Assembly (NCBI RefSeq): GCF_000150955.2
Contig: NC_011676.1
Coordinates: 330,419-394,418 of the forward strand
DNA length: 64,000 nt
Source of the DNA: Phaeodactylum tricornutum CCAP 1055/1
Taxonomy: Eukaryota; Bacillariophyta; Bacillariophyceae; Surirellales; Neidiaceae
Reading direction: 5' to 3'
The notes under the pieces were generated by a model. It made no database searches. It was not told where the DNA came from and saw only the letters and a program-made list of their open reading frames with translations. Position numbers and translations under genes: made by a program. This document shows positions 40,077 to 51,589 of the stretch, piece after piece; position 1 is the first letter of the stretch; the number at the start of each line of letters is the position of its first letter.

Positions 40077-41972
40077 ATGCCGACAACGGCAACTCCGTAC
40101 AGTGAACATCTACCGTTGGTCCCGTCCGCATCGGAAGCCTCGTTAAATTACGCTTCCCTGTACGATGACGAGGTTGATGAGGAGCGTTTGGGCAACGTCA
40201 TGCGACCCGCTTCCGAGGCTCACAACCACGGAAGCAACGGCGGTGACGTAATCTCCAACACCGACAAGGAAACCATGACGCTGTGGAATATTGTTGCCAT
40301 TTTGTCTACGGCATTTTCGTACGGCTGCGTGTTGACAACACTCTTCCTGATAACACTCCCGATCGAATGCGAACGACTAAACGTTGATCACCCCAATATT
40401 CCGAAGAGTGTTGCGTTGGGAATTTTTGTGGCGATTGCGGGTTTAACTCAACTGATATCGCCACTCGTCGGTCGTCTTAGTGATACCTACGTGCCACCCA
40501 AGCCACACGATTTGGGACAGCGATTGCCATATTTAGTGCTCGGTGCCGTCATGACCTGTATTGGTCTGATTGGGCAGCTCTTCTCCAGCTACACTGGCTT
40601 TTGGTTGCGCTATTCGTTTGCCTTTTTCCTGCACATGATTGGACTAAACACGGTGTACTCCATGATGATTGCTTTGATTCCGGATCAGGTTCCGGCACAC
40701 CAAACAGGTGTTGCCAACGGCGTCCTCGCACTGCAACTGGTCACCGGATCGCTGTTTGGATTTGGACTGTTTCATTCTTTCCTATCACAGAATATCCAGT
40801 CCATGTACATGCTGTATACATGCATTGTGATCATCACAACAATTGTGACTTGTACTCATGCACACGAACAAGACGCTGAAGTAGCCTTTCGACGGATACG
40901 CCGGAAACAGAAAAGCTTTCGGAGACGACAAACAACACGCCAACATAGAACTAAAAGTACGGGAACACAGGACCGGTCGGAGCGTGACGACAGCAACAAC
41001 GGGGGAATGGATGACGAACAATGGCACGAGCAAGCCTCTCGTATGGTCCAAACGGCAGCCAAAAAGGTCGCTCGGACAGCCAAAGATATTGTCCTGACCC
41101 CCACGTTAATCTTGAAAACCATGCTGGTAGACCCCATCCGTAAAATCGACCGAAGAACTCTCCTTCGCTCCTACAGTATCGATACCACCAAACACCACGA
41201 TTTCTTTGTCGTGACCATTTCGCGACTCTTCTACTATTGTGGCATGTCGGTTCAAACTTTTTTCCTTTACTACTTGCACGACATTATTAACATCCGGACG
41301 CATCCGGAGGCCGCCGTTGCGACCCTGTCGATTCTCGGGCAGTGCAGCGGTGCCATCTTTTGCTATCCCGTGGGTCTTTTGTCGGACCGATGGTTAGATG
41401 GCCGACGGAAACCGTTTGTGTACTTTTCCTGTGCTCTGCTGCTTTCTGTCATGATTGCTTTAATCTTTGCACGGACATGGGAGCAAATGGTGATACTCAG
41501 CTTTATCTTAGGAGGAGCCAACGGGGTTTATTTGACTATGGACACGAGCTTGGCGGTCGACACTTTGCCCAAAGACTCTGAGAGCGATGACGATCCTGCT
41601 TCTGAGGATTTTAGCTCCGTGGGAGGCGAGGAAGACACGGATGGAAATGCACAGCTCTTGGGACTCTGGGGTGTTGCGGCATTTTTGGGCTCAGCTTTAG
41701 GCCCAATGATTGGGGGACCACTGCTCTATGCGTTCGGAAGCATGGAGGTGGAAGACGGCACAACCACTAAAATCGCTGCTGAAGAGTATAGTATCCGTGG
41801 TTACGCCGTCCGTAAGCGCATTCTGTAAAATTGAAGTGTATTCCACTTCGTTAAGCAAAAGATCTCACAGCTGTTCTTTTGGTCTCTACACTACACAGTT
41901 CTTTCACTTTCGGCGTTGTACTTTATGTGCTCTGCTGTCTCCCTCCGATTCATCAAACACCACATTGGATAG
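40077..41972 (+). CDS. Major facilitator superfamily transporter (two exons), GPH/SLC45-like
   Basis: Exon 1 is 40077-41811 and exon 2 is 41899-41972. The 87-base GTAAGC…CACAG intron joins …RGYAV to LLSLSALYFMCSAV, completing the last membrane helix; without splicing the protein would end prematurely. Total 602 residues with about 12 membrane segments. The N-terminal half has GRLSDTYVPPKPHDLGQRLP and the C-terminal half GLLSDRWLDGRRKPF, both matching the MFS loop 2-3 and 8-9 motif (G-x-L-S-D-R-x-x-x-R-R). A long charged, Arg/Lys-rich cytosolic loop (FRRIRRKQKSFRRRQ) separates the halves and an acidic loop lies before the last helices. The GQRLPYLVLG pattern recalls glycoside-pentoside-hexuronide/SLC45 sugar carriers. 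Substrate unknown. Confidence 0.82.
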
Positions 41973-42719
41973 TGAGCTTTAGAAACGGAGAATGTGGCGT
42001 CCCTGAAAATTTGCCTTGTACACAAAAGCTTCTCACTACCAATCACAACCACTATTTTTTCTGTAGCATGCTTCCCTTGACTTCTCTAGACAGCATGGAT
42101 TGGTAGCTTTTTCATTTTACTTGCTCTTTGCGCGGTGTGTGTTTTCTTTTACTGCTAGGCCACGTGTTCAAATGCTTTTCTTGCGCACAAGATTTGCCAG
42201 ACTTCGGATAACTTCATACATCACAAGTAAAATCATTTGTTTTATTCGTGGGTGTCTTACATTAAAGTCGTGATCTGATATATGAAAATGAAATATCTGG
42301 ATGTAAATTCACACATTCGCAAAAGAAAAAGTTTGTCTCTTTAAGTACAAAGCAAAGCCCTACCAAGTCCCAGTCAGCAGACTGACGGCAATTAAAGAGT
42401 GAAAATAGGGAAGTGGTATGGAAACAAAAAAGTTAAACGTTGACTGTTAAATTAGGTTTTGCCTTACTTTCGAAATTCTTTATAAGTAAATTTCTCAAAC
42501 TTCAACTAAGGACCAATTTATTTGAAATGCCCCATTCCTTCATGCAGGCTTCACTGCTTTTCCTCCTTATTTTGCGTGTCCTAGTTGCTCCGGTATGCAG
42601 TTTTTCTCGAGCCACACTATAATTCTAATTCACCCAGTGCCGCACGTTCACAGTAAAAAGGATGGATACGCCCTTCTTGATACAAAATACAGTCAGTCAA
42701 AACAAGCGCATGTTTGAGC
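41973..42719. other. Intergenic, AT-rich
   Basis: A frame at 42440-42622 encodes a hydrophobic 60-mer without ATG or family signature. TTCACAGTAAAA at about 42648 is a loose relative of the recurrent motif. Confidence 0.4.
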
Positions 42720-43485
42720 ATGCACGCTCATACTATGCATAGTCGAATGCTTTCGTCGTGCGATGAACCAACAATGAGTACCTACCGAGATGCGACGCAT
42801 TCCTTCCCTCGACAGATACATGCAGAAGAAGGGATCCATAAGGAGGACAATCGCATGTTTCTACTAGATTCCTTCGATAGTTCCGCAGTTCACCACCGTT
42901 CTGTTAGCTCGCATTGTCACGATATCTCGCGGCTGGACAGAGAATTGCCACTAGGCTTGGAATTTAAACCTGCGGAATGGGACGTTGTAAGTGCATGGTA
43001 GTGGGCGGCATTTTGGATTGTGTGGTGGTATTGTTTGATCTCACAAATATATTACTCCAATGGAGCAGATTTGTGGGAGGGGGAAAGCTAGTTTCGACCA
43101 TGTCGGAAACAGGCGACTGCGGCTCCTTGTTGCCAATAGCATGCATTCATATGTAGAGGCAAAGTCTAGAGTTGATAAAACTGCCATAGTCCAAACTATT
43201 GTTGAGCAGATACGCGAAGCCAGTCCTAATGGAGGTTTTGTGAGAAAAGACGACTTCGGCGAGTGGTACGAGATCGGAACAAAAGCTGCAAGGGAGAAGG
43301 TTGGACACGCAATCCGCGACTGCTTGACAGAACCTTTGAGGGGCAGATCATTGAGTACCTACCAAGAACGACTGGAAAGCCTACAGGAAGTACAGGACGA
43401 AGTGTTTCGTTCTCTGAAGATTGCTGGTATTCAAGAAAGAGAAGGGCAAGCAAACAGTCCATACAAACAAAATGGGTCCGCCTAA
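42720..43485 (+). CDS. DUF6824-domain protein (two exons)
   Basis: Exon 1 is 42720-42986 and exon 2 is 43069-43485, joined by an 82-base GTAAGT…GAGCAG intron in phase 0. Splicing creates the signature EWDV-ICGRGKASFDHVGNRR. The rest of the domain reads AKSRVDKTAIVQTIVEQIRE, then GGFVRKDDFGEWYEIGTKAA and REKVGHAIRDCL. The product is 227 residues. Exon 1 is His/Ser-rich and probably disordered. The domain is common and expanded in diatoms and is thought to be nuclear, but no reaction or partner can be stated. The C-terminal ~50 residues form a charged helix. A homologue without this intron lies at 48956-49525. Confidence 0.82.
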
Positions 43486-44026
43486 TGTAAATCGACGAAG
43501 AAAAGTTACTCTATCGAAGATTTTCAAGGAGAAGGTCGAGGTTTGTAACTGCTCATGATCCATGAATTCCCTCCGACGCCACCAGATTCAGTAAATGCCT
43601 GTCCTTGTCCTTGAGTTTAAAGAAAGGAAAGGAGCATAAATGCGTCCTCTCTTTAACTCTTCTCCTACTAGCATGATCTAGATAGACCGTGCTCTTTAAA
43701 AGAGATAGTAGTTAATATTTTGAGTTGATCTTTCGCATTTACTTCTGGTATAGTAGGTGGATGGATACGACCGATGGTCATCGACATAATGACGTCAGCA
43801 AATATTAGGATTTCCAACCAACTTCGCAATCGAACAAGGGAAGCAACAAATCCAGATATAGTGAGAGCAATGATGCTGATTTACTGTGTTACTGTATCGT
43901 ATAAATCTGACTGACAGTGAATCCTTGCTCACAGCCAGTTCACGCTGCCCATGAACACCACCACAAACATATTCATGTACTTTACGCTATACGAACTCCT
44001 AACGATCAAAAATACCATATTGTACA
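43486..44026. other. Intergenic
   Basis: No gene is seen. CTGACAGTGA and CTCACAGCCA occur ~100 bases before the formamidase start. Confidence 0.4.
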
Positions 44027-45546
44027 ATGGTGAAGACTTTGATTTCCGTTGATCCGAAACGTAAGTCTCGGCGGCCCTGGAAGTTCAAACGAAAAGGAGC
44101 AGACGCAATCCTCACAATCTTGCTTGAATTCTCGTCGATACCATCCAGGACTTCCCTGGGAGCAGGAAACTCCGTTGCACAATCGTTGGCACCCTGATAT
44201 ACCTCCAGTTGCTTCCGTAGAAGAAGGCGAAATTTTTCGAGTAGAATGCGTGGATTGGACCGGAGGACAAATTAAGAATGACGATTCTTCCGACGACGTC
44301 AAGAATGTTGACCTTTCGCAAGTGCACTACCTTTCTGGCCCCATCGCTATTCCAACGGCAGAGCCTGGAGACTTGTTGAAAGTAGAACTCCTTAATCTAG
44401 GGTGCCTTGACGGCGACGAATGGGGCTTTACCGGTACTTTTGCCAAAGAAAACGGAGGAGGGTTCCTCACGGAGCACTATCCAAGAGCTTCGAAAGCCGT
44501 CTGGGACATTGAAGGCATCTACTGCTCCAGTCGACACATCCCTGGGGTTCGTTTTGCTGGACTCATACATCCCGGGCTTATCGGAACGGCGCCCAGCGCA
44601 GAACTTCTCAAAATGTGGAACGTTCGCGAATCTGCGCTTTGCGAAGAAGAAGGTACACCCAATGAAAAGACACTTTGCAGATGCTTGTACACACGTCCAC
44701 TCGCCTGTCTTCCTGATCCCAAAGGAGCCATGCTTGGTCAGCTCGGTCATTTTAAAGCGAAGCAAGGAAATGATGAAACATGGGACAAAGTCGCAGCTGA
44801 GGCAGCTCGCACGGTTCCGGGACGTGAGAACGGGGGAAATTGTGATATCAAGAATCTATCTCGTGGGTGCTCTGTCTACTTTCCTGTGTTCGTTCCTGGA
44901 GCCAATCTTTCCATGGGCGACATGCACTTTAGCCAAGGGGATGGTGAAGTCTCTTTTTGTGGAGCAATTGAGATGTCGGGCTTTTTAGACATCAAATGCT
45001 CGGTGATCAAAGGAGGAATGGAAATGCTCCCTGTTGTAGGTCCAAGTCCTCTGTCGGTGAATCCAATTTTTGAGATTGGCCCGCTGGAGCCTCGGTACTC
45101 GGAATGGCTGGTTTTTGAGGGTGTTTCTGTTGATGAACGTGGCATGCAACACTATCTCGGTGAGTAAGCTTTGCAACTTTTTGACTCCATTGGGGATTTT
45201 CATAGGTCTGACAGGTCACTGCACTGTTTCCATAGATGCCACTATTGCGTACAAGCGCGCTGTTCTAAATTGCATCAAATATCTTGCAAAATTCGGCTAC
45301 ACCGAAGAGCAAGTCTATTTGATGCTTTCTTGCATTCCATGCGAAGGTCGGATCAGCGGAATTGTCGATGTCCCAAACGCCTGTGCGACGCTGGCTATTC
45401 CTTTGGCTATTTTTGATCGAGACGTCCGCCCTCCCAAGACAATGGCCATGTTGGAGCAGCTAGCAAATGGCATCAAGGTCTTGAATAAGGACGTTTGTCT
45501 ATCGACCGAAGGAGGAGCGGAAGCCAAAGACTCCCGGTTAGACTGA
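44027..45546 (+). CDS. Formamidase / acetamidase family hydrolase (three exons)
   Basis: Exons are 44027-44060, 44149-45159 and 45236-45546, giving 451 residues. Intron 1 (88 bases, GTAAGT…CATCCAG) joins MVKTLISVDPK to RLPWEQETPLHNRWHPDIP. Intron 2 (76 bases, GTGAGT…TCCATAG) joins HYL to DATIAYKRAV. Both junctions restore family sequence. Conserved blocks are HNRWHPDIPPVASVEEGE, ECVDWTGGQIKNDDSSDD, VHYLSGPIAIPTAEPGDLL, GGGFLTEHYP, SRHIPGVRFAGLIHPGLIG, FPVFVPGANLSMGDMHFSQG and the C-terminal domain with GIVDVPNACATLAIP. FmdA_AmdA enzymes release ammonia from formamide or short amides in nitrogen metabolism. No targeting signal is seen, so it is probably cytosolic. Confidence 0.93.
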
Positions 45547-45686
45547 CAATTTCGTCTTATCAAGCAAGTCCGTTATATCAAACGGCAGAACGACCACAAA
45601 AAGTGAGGACCCTCCTCCTCTCATCTTTGTAGATAAAGAAAATTGACAAGGGCGACAGTTTAATAAAATCATGGCCAACAGCAACC

Positions 45687-46422
45687 TCATAGTTCCGTTT
45701 CTGTGTCGTCAGAGGGATATTCCAACCTTTGTCCACTGTCTTCTTGACAAGCCGACGGAGGTGTTTCGACTCCTAGAATAGCGAACGGCTGGCGACATGA
45801 TGGGCATAGTGATTCCGGGCGGGATATAAGCCAATTGAGAATGCAGACATTGTGAAATACGTGCGGGCACAGAAGTGGATTGGTAGAGTGCATGCAATTG
45901 TCGCCTTCAACAAATGCCTCCAGACAGATGTTGCAGCCGTGCATATATTTCAATGATTCATTTTCTGGTTCCTGGTATTTTCCATCGGAATCGATACTGT
46001 CTCTATCTGGTCCAGCAATATTGCGAGTAGTTATATTCTGAGAGCAATTGGCAAAGATGGTCGTCAGCACCATATGGAATGAGCCTAGCTCTAAAAGGCC
46101 TTTTTCCCTCTTATTTTTCGATACTCACCACCATTTGGCATCGCATAGCATTTTGGAAAGATCGCTTCCGACGGTGATTCTCTCTCTCAGAAAACGCTTT
46201 GACATTGGCTTCAATCCGCGAGATCTCCGCATCCAACTGATGCTGCTGCTCATCGTGTTCAGTTGATTGTTCATTCATTCTTCGTATATACCGACGGCGT
46301 AAGTGAATTGTTCCGCAGGAGATAGCACACGCCCCGCAGGTTACTGCCAAGACACCCAAGAAGCAAAACCAAGCAATATAGCCCAGCGGCGTCTTGGACG
46401 TCTCTATTGAAGATGAAGTCAT
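45687..46422 (-). CDS. Membrane-anchored RING-type E3 ligase (two exons)
   Basis: Exon 1 is 46422-46129 and exon 2 is 46037-45687, with a 91-base GTGAGT…TCTCAG intron in phase 0 (CQMV then NITTRN), giving 214 residues. The N-terminus has one membrane segment (YIAWFCFLGVLAVTCGACAI), then a basic and heptad-rich helix (EHDEQQHQLDAEISRIEANV). The C-terminal part is a RING: CNICLEAF, then C-P-H-V-F-H-x-x-C and CPSC, with the IL-x-W signature (ILNWLISR) that contacts E2. It would be a tail-out ubiquitin ligase on an internal membrane. The order membrane segment, charged helix, RING is the same as at 38428-39362. Confidence 0.82.
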
Positions 46423-47231
46423 AGCGTGCCCTCCCTACTTGATAAGAAAAAGATTGCTTTACCGGGATGTGTCTTTCAACACTACGAACCAATTCTTTTC
46501 AAACCTCTCGAACACAGTGAAAATCAGTCTGCCCCTCCTGTGTTGGCTGTTTCCGAAGGTCAAGTCGGCCACGAAGCCTTTTCATTTTGCGTTCCGAAAA
46601 GAAAATGGGAATCTGGTTCACAATCAAAAACTATGTCTGTCCAAAACATATGCGCCACACGATCGCTATATTTATATGTCCTATCTCGCGCGACCTGCTT
46701 TTTAGGCAAAATGCAATACACACTCTTTACATAAAGAGATCACTCCCTTTCTCATGTCGTTGCTCACAGTCAGTGAGAAAATTTCTTTATTTGTAATGAC
46801 AAAATTCGGAATGATAGCTTGCGGTCTCAGACTCGAGCACTATAGGCTTTCAAAATCTTCTTACATATATATTACATTCACCAAAAGCAGAGACAAATCG
46901 AAAACAGGCATACCTGGTATGATATGGTTCACTGGAAGTTTAATCGTTCCAAAACCAGCGCGGAGCAACAGTCATTCCTGAAGGCAAATCGTGTTTTTCT
47001 CGTTCACACCCGCATCCTTGTCGTTGCACCAAATACGCTTGTGTTGCTGCTACCTCACGAAGCCAGTCTATTGGGCAAAGGTCGCGCTTTCGGTATCAAG
47101 CAGACACTGGAAGCACGAGAGCACACCACTCATTCAACGTGTCAATCTGTGGATTGCTCGAAGCGTTTTTAGATCGATCGAGAGCGTTTCTTCGTCGATC
47201 TTTCGGCTACCTTGCCAGCATCGCTTGAAGA
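46423..47231. other. Intergenic before the GPCR relic
   Basis: Short frames (e.g. 46426-46734) have no family signature. TCACAGTCA is at 46764-46772. Confidence 0.4.
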
Positions 47232-48306
47232 ATGTCATCCGATCTGCCGATGGCTCAGCAGAAAACTTTGGCCATCATGCCAACATACATGGCATCTTTG
47301 TCGATTCCGTGCTCTGCATCGCCGAGGCTATCCGTGATCATCGCGCAGGAAAAGGGAGCACAGTACAAAGAGCACTTGTCGGAATGAGCTGTGTCGACAC
47401 TCTTGCCTCATCGGCCTGTTTTCTATCTTCATGGTAGGTCACACGGGGAACCATCGCTTACGCTGTGGGAAACCAGGCGACATGCAACTTCCAAGGCTTT
47501 TTATTACAGTTAGCAATAGGGGCACCGCTATACAACTGCTCGCTGGCGTTGTGCTACCTTCTGACGATAATGTACGATTGGTCGAACGATCGTCTCGCAC
47601 TCATGGGACGATGGGTGCATATGTTCATCATCTCTTTTTCGGTGGGAACTTCGATTTTACTTTTGCCTCTTGGTCAGTATAACCAGATAACTCAGGTGTG
47701 TTGGATAATTGGATACCCATCCGGCTGCGGCAACAGCTCCAACATACGGTCGAACATTCCCTGCGTCCGAGGAAATTGGTCTTGGAATTACGGAATTCTA
47801 CTGTTTTACGGACCTCTCTGGCTTTGCATCGTGCTTACTATCATTGCCATGGCAAATATTTACCTGGTACTTCGCGCGACTCATACTCGGATGCAAAGAT
47901 ATTCCACACAGGCACTCAACGCGATGGAATCGAACGGCACTAAAATCGGAAACACAACATCGGAAGATCGCAAGTCTTCAGGTTTGTTCAACAAGGACGC
48001 CACGCCGATGCTATCATGGTCGCGCACCAAGCCATTTTGTACTCCTTGTCGTTTTTCATTACGTGGATGCCTTCCACTGCGTGGTCGCTCGCTCACTGGT
48101 TCAATGTGAGCTCTTTCTGGCTTGATTTTTCGTCGGCCTTTTGCGAGCCCCTGCAAGGCTTTTGGAACTGTATTGTGTTTGTCCAACACAGGCCAAGCAG
48201 CCGCAATCGGATCCGTGTCTTTTTACGGCAAACTTTTGAGCGCTTTACTAGCAATCCTGATAGCTCGAGCTCTATGACACCAGCAGCCCCCATCCGGTTC
48301 ACCTGA
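47232..48306 (+). pseudogene. Class A/E-like seven-helix receptor (GPCR), decayed
   Basis: A seven-helix receptor of the type seen in diatoms is recognisable across frames. The N-terminus is MSSDLPMAQQKTLAIMPTYM; then GMSCVDTLASSACFLSSW, AYAVGNQATCNFQGFLLQLA with Cys before helix 3, YNCSLALCYLLTIMYDW, helix 4 VHMFIISFSVGTSILLLPLG, an extracellular loop with paired Cys (CWIIGYPSGCG), helix 5 YGPLWLCIVLTIIAMANIYL, and helices 6-7 ILYSLSFFITWMPSTAWSLA. There is an in-frame TAG right after SSW (47435), a frame change near 47350 and another near 47970. No GT-AG pair explains these cleanly, so I call it a pseudogene. Introns or a strain-specific lesion remain possible. Confidence 0.6.
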
Positions 48307-48338
48307 CCTCTCTCGTCTCTCATTGACAAGACAAAACC

Positions 48339-48506
48339 ATGGTGCTGGAACCCATTAAGAAAAATAGCAAGGACTTCGTCGAAGCCAGTCACGCCACAAA
48401 AGCGGAGGATTTTCTCGAGGAGACGGATCTGAAGGGTAGTCGCATAGTCGACAAGAAGACCAGTACGATGGAATTGACTTCACTTCATCTCGGTGGAGGA
48501 AAGTAA
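48339..48506 (+). other. 55-codon ORF, possibly the receptor's displaced tail
   Basis: ATG 48339 to TAA 48506 gives 55 residues, including EASHATKAEDFLEETDLKGS and TMELTSLHLGGG. It looks coding, and lies just downstream of the GPCR relic, so it may be the cytosolic tail of that receptor in another frame rather than a separate gene. Confidence 0.35.
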
Positions 48507-48509
48507 AGC

Positions 48510-48955
48510 GCTCTTTTATCACATGCTTAAGTTTGTTCAATTCATGTCCAGCCCAGCTTTGCATTCTGTTGGGACTTTCAATATTGAGCGCTCGCCAAGT
48601 TCATTACTTTTTTTGAAAACTGTTTTTGTAGATTTACTTCTGAAACAATTCATTCCCTTCTGCCTCTTCCTATTTTCCTTGCCTACATTTAAGATGGACT
48701 ACTAGTAAATCGTCGTTTCATCAGCTGACAACTACTTGGCCTGCCTTTCTCTATTGGAAATCGCTTTGAATTGGACGGTCAAACGTGGGAGAATAGTCAT
48801 GGATAAACCACTATTATAATTCAATTTTCTCCAATTCATTTTGCAAATAAAAGGTCCAAGTATCTTGTGCAGGTTTACGATAAAACATGTCATGTCAACA
48901 CGATTTAATCCAAGAAAGACAATGACTGGTTTTGTTCATGTGAAAAAGTTTACAG
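48510..48955. other. Intergenic
   Basis: AT-rich; no gene is seen. Confidence 0.4.
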
Positions 48956-49525
48956 TTAGGCCGACCAGGGGTTTGGTGGCTGCTTCATGGCCTGAGCATT
49001 CTTCTCAGTGTTGTTCCTTCTCATCTGATTGAACATATCTTGTTGAACAGACAATAAGTCCTCTTGCTTCGCTTTGAAAATGGGCCGCTGATGAACCTTT
49101 TGATGAGAAGGCTCTCTCGCACTGATGGCTTCTCGAATAGCGTGCCCAATTTTTTCGCGTGCCTGATCATCCCCGATCTCCATCCAAGAACCATCCTTGT
49201 TTTGCTTGACAAGCATCGCAGAGCCATCACCTTGTGAGCGCACTTCTTCCAAAACCTTATTTAACACGATGCTTTTATCGAGTTTGCTCTTGGCCGCAAG
49301 GTATTCGTCAATGTATGTCCGCACGATACGACGCATATGAAGATTACCAGGTCGGTTATAGCTACCTTTTCCCCGGCCGCAGACCACGTCGAACTCTCGG
49401 GGTTTGTAGCCAAATCCGAGAGACGTCGAGTCCACAACAGTCGACAAGGCGCTGATAGCGGCCGGCATATCCACCATGAACCTGGCGTTTGAGAGAAACG
49501 AGCGAGAGGGGGCTGCCATGGTCAT
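48956..49525 (-). CDS. DUF6824-domain protein (single exon)
   Basis: The 189-residue product starts at ATG 49525. A short Ala/Ser-rich N-terminus leads into the domain signature FDVVCGRGKGSYNRPGNLHM, then AAKSKLDKSIVLNKVLEEVR, VKQNKDGSWMEIGDDQAREK and IGHAIREAISAR, and a Gln-rich C-terminal helix (KQEDLLSVQQDMFNQM). The order and spacing match the two-exon homologue at 42720-43485, but this copy has no intron at the CGRGK motif. The two are not near-identical, so the duplication is old. Function is unknown; a nuclear role is often assumed for this diatom family. Confidence 0.85.
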   Translation of the reverse strand: MTMAAPSRSFLSNARFMVDMPAAISALSTVVDSTSLGFGYKPREFDVVCGRGKGSYNRPGNLHMRRIVRTYIDEYLAAKSKLDKSIVLNKVLEEVRSQGDGSAMLVKQNKDGSWMEIGDDQAREKIGHAIREAISAREPSHQKVHQRPIFKAKQEDLLSVQQDMFNQMRRNNTEKNAQAMKQPPNPWSA

Positions 49526-50377
49526 GGTTGTATGGATTTGAGGTCAAAGGGGCTTGGAAATAGATCGCTAACCAAATAATGAGAAGGTTGTATCAAAACA
49601 TCAACTTTGCAATTTGCCGATGACGCCAAAACGGCTTAAAGTACATGACTAGCACAGTAGTCTGATATACTACTTGTCATCACTTTCTGAGTACAATATT
49701 TTCATCCACAACACTGCATGCATGATTCCTCTCGCATTTTTCGCTGCACAGAGGTGTCTAGAAGCGTAGTTGCGGATTCTGCACAGAAAAGTAGTTCCTG
49801 GATTCTACTCACTGTAAGACTCGTTAGACAAACGACAGTGTTGACGGACATCTTTGCCGTTATATGGACTTTCAAAGAAGAGTCTCGATCACTTACGTTT
49901 AAGACGAAATTCTATTAGGCAATGTAGTTTTCATGAAACAAAGATGCCTAATTTCCTCAACAGCGCTTCCCTAAGTCTATTATTCGATATTTTTTGGATG
50001 TCATATGGCTTATACAGTTTTATGAAGCTCTTCGATTGTTAGATCTCTAGTTTATAGGATGATTAGTTTACAGGACGGATTGCGTTGATCATACTGCGGC
50101 TATTAGATTGATCCAGCAACTCTGACGGCTTCAGCTTGTGACGCAATAGTTCCTCCCGGCCTCAAGAATCTTACTGAATCACAGTTCTTCACACCCGGGG
50201 AGTTGATAAAGCAAAGTGTATCGCCTGTACAAGGATTCATATATGTGTGTGGAACTGATTGTGATATCTTCCAGGCGGCAAACAAAAGAAGAGCTTCCAC
50301 TGCCTTTGCAACCTTCCATATTCATGGCAATCAGTATCGTCTACGTATTTCCGCAGGCCGGGTTGTAATTCGTTTAT
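49526..50377. other. Intergenic
   Basis: Frames at 50103-50300 (-) and 50203-50529 (+) have no supporting family features. Nothing else is recognised. Confidence 0.4.
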
Positions 50378-51589
50378 TCAATCATACAGCCTCATATCGC
50401 TTCCCAAGTGGAAAAGCAGGTACCCTAAAATTGCAAAAACAGCGACAACGTTCAACAGGAATTCGTCTGTCTGTTGATTTATCACACCTTTTTCAGCTCC
50501 TGCAATTGCATGCGGGTCTGGTGCTTTAAATGTGGTTGGTCGACGACGAGAGACTCGTTTTCTGATTTCCGGGCCTTCCGCGATCGCCCAAAGAGGGAGT
50601 CGATTCCGAACACCCCATGCTCGATGTGCCCGCTTGGAGAACGACTGCAAATTCCCTTGACCCGCCCATTCCGCGCAAATTCGCCTTTGCCAAACGCCTT
50701 GAGCAGCCTCAGGTTCATCTTCCGGTTCTACACCCAATAGATCGCCCGGTTCGGCTGCTAGAATTCCTACCATAGACTTGCTTCCCGTGGCATGCTGCCG
50801 GCGGTTTTTGGCTCCAAACATAATTGCGTTCATGCAAGCTTCTAAGCCAGGAGCTGATCGGGTGTTGTTCGATATGCCAACAGTGACTCCTTCGCAGCTG
50901 GTTCGGAGGATTTCGTTTGACGCAATCTGCCGTGTAAGCTGTTCCGCTAGAGCAGCTTGACGTTGGAAGAAGTCAGACATATCGTCCACATCATCCGAAT
51001 GTTGCAACCGGTCAACAACAACGTATAATCGTATTGTCTTTTCTAAGTCGTCATTGTCGGAAACCTCTGGCGTCGGCTTTAATCCCTTTTCGCGACGCAA
51101 TTTGTCCAGATCGGTTTCTATCGTTAGCTTTGGAAGTGGAGCAAAAATGCCTGAAGAGTGTTTCAATTCGTCGGCTGAGTTGTTAATCTGGACGTGTTCT
51201 TGCAGCTTTTGCACCGTTGGAAGAATGACAGATTCTGCAAAGTGTTGAGCGTCGGTCATCATTTCTGGCCTCCAAAGAAAGTACAGCATTGCGAAGGCTG
51301 GTAATCTGAATGGCGGATGGGTTTCCTTGTGGGCACCGAATGAATCCACGGAGAGTTCTTCAGTTTCTTGGGTAGCCGAATCGTCGTCGAAATCGCACAA
51401 AAACTGCGTGGAGTCCCCGTGTTCCTCAATCTCAGATAGCATATAGTACCGCTCGGTACTGTAGTGCGAAAGTTCTTGAGTGCTAAGAATAGTAACTGTC
51501 AATGGGGATGACAAAGAGGGGCTCTCCTCACTCTCGTCTATTGAGCGTTTCGGACGCAGCATACTGGACGATGATCCCGATCGTCTCAT
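50378..51589 (-). CDS. Tail-anchored protein of unknown function
   Basis: A 403-residue frame starts at ATG 51589. The N-terminal ~90 residues are Ser/Glu-rich. A middle ordered region has FRLPAFAMLYFLWRPEMMTD, AQHFAESVILPTVQKLQEHV and DFFQRQAALAEQLTRQIASN, suggesting helical packing. A basic stretch (EIRKRVSRRRP) precedes a single C-terminal hydrophobic helix (LLNVVAVFAILGYLLFHLG) with a short polar tail, the arrangement of tail-anchored proteins inserted after translation. There is no signal peptide. The acidic TQETEELSVD region may be regulatory. No family recognised. Confidence 0.65.
   Translation of the reverse strand: MRRSGSSSSMLRPKRSIDESEESPSLSSPLTVTILSTQELSHYSTERYYMLSEIEEHGDSTQFLCDFDDDSATQETEELSVDSFGAHKETHPPFRLPAFAMLYFLWRPEMMTDAQHFAESVILPTVQKLQEHVQINNSADELKHSSGIFAPLPKLTIETDLDKLRREKGLKPTPEVSDNDDLEKTIRLYVVVDRLQHSDDVDDMSDFFQRQAALAEQLTRQIASNEILRTSCEGVTVGISNNTRSAPGLEACMNAIMFGAKNRRQHATGSKSMVGILAAEPGDLLGVEPEDEPEAAQGVWQRRICAEWAGQGNLQSFSKRAHRAWGVRNRLPLWAIAEGPEIRKRVSRRRPTTFKAPDPHAIAGAEKGVINQQTDEFLLNVVAVFAILGYLLFHLGSDMRLYD

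Noticed and set aside
48339-48506. 55-codon ORF as an independent small gene
   Set aside because: It may be real, but its position and charge fit the displaced tail of the adjacent receptor relic, so it is listed only as an uncertain feature.
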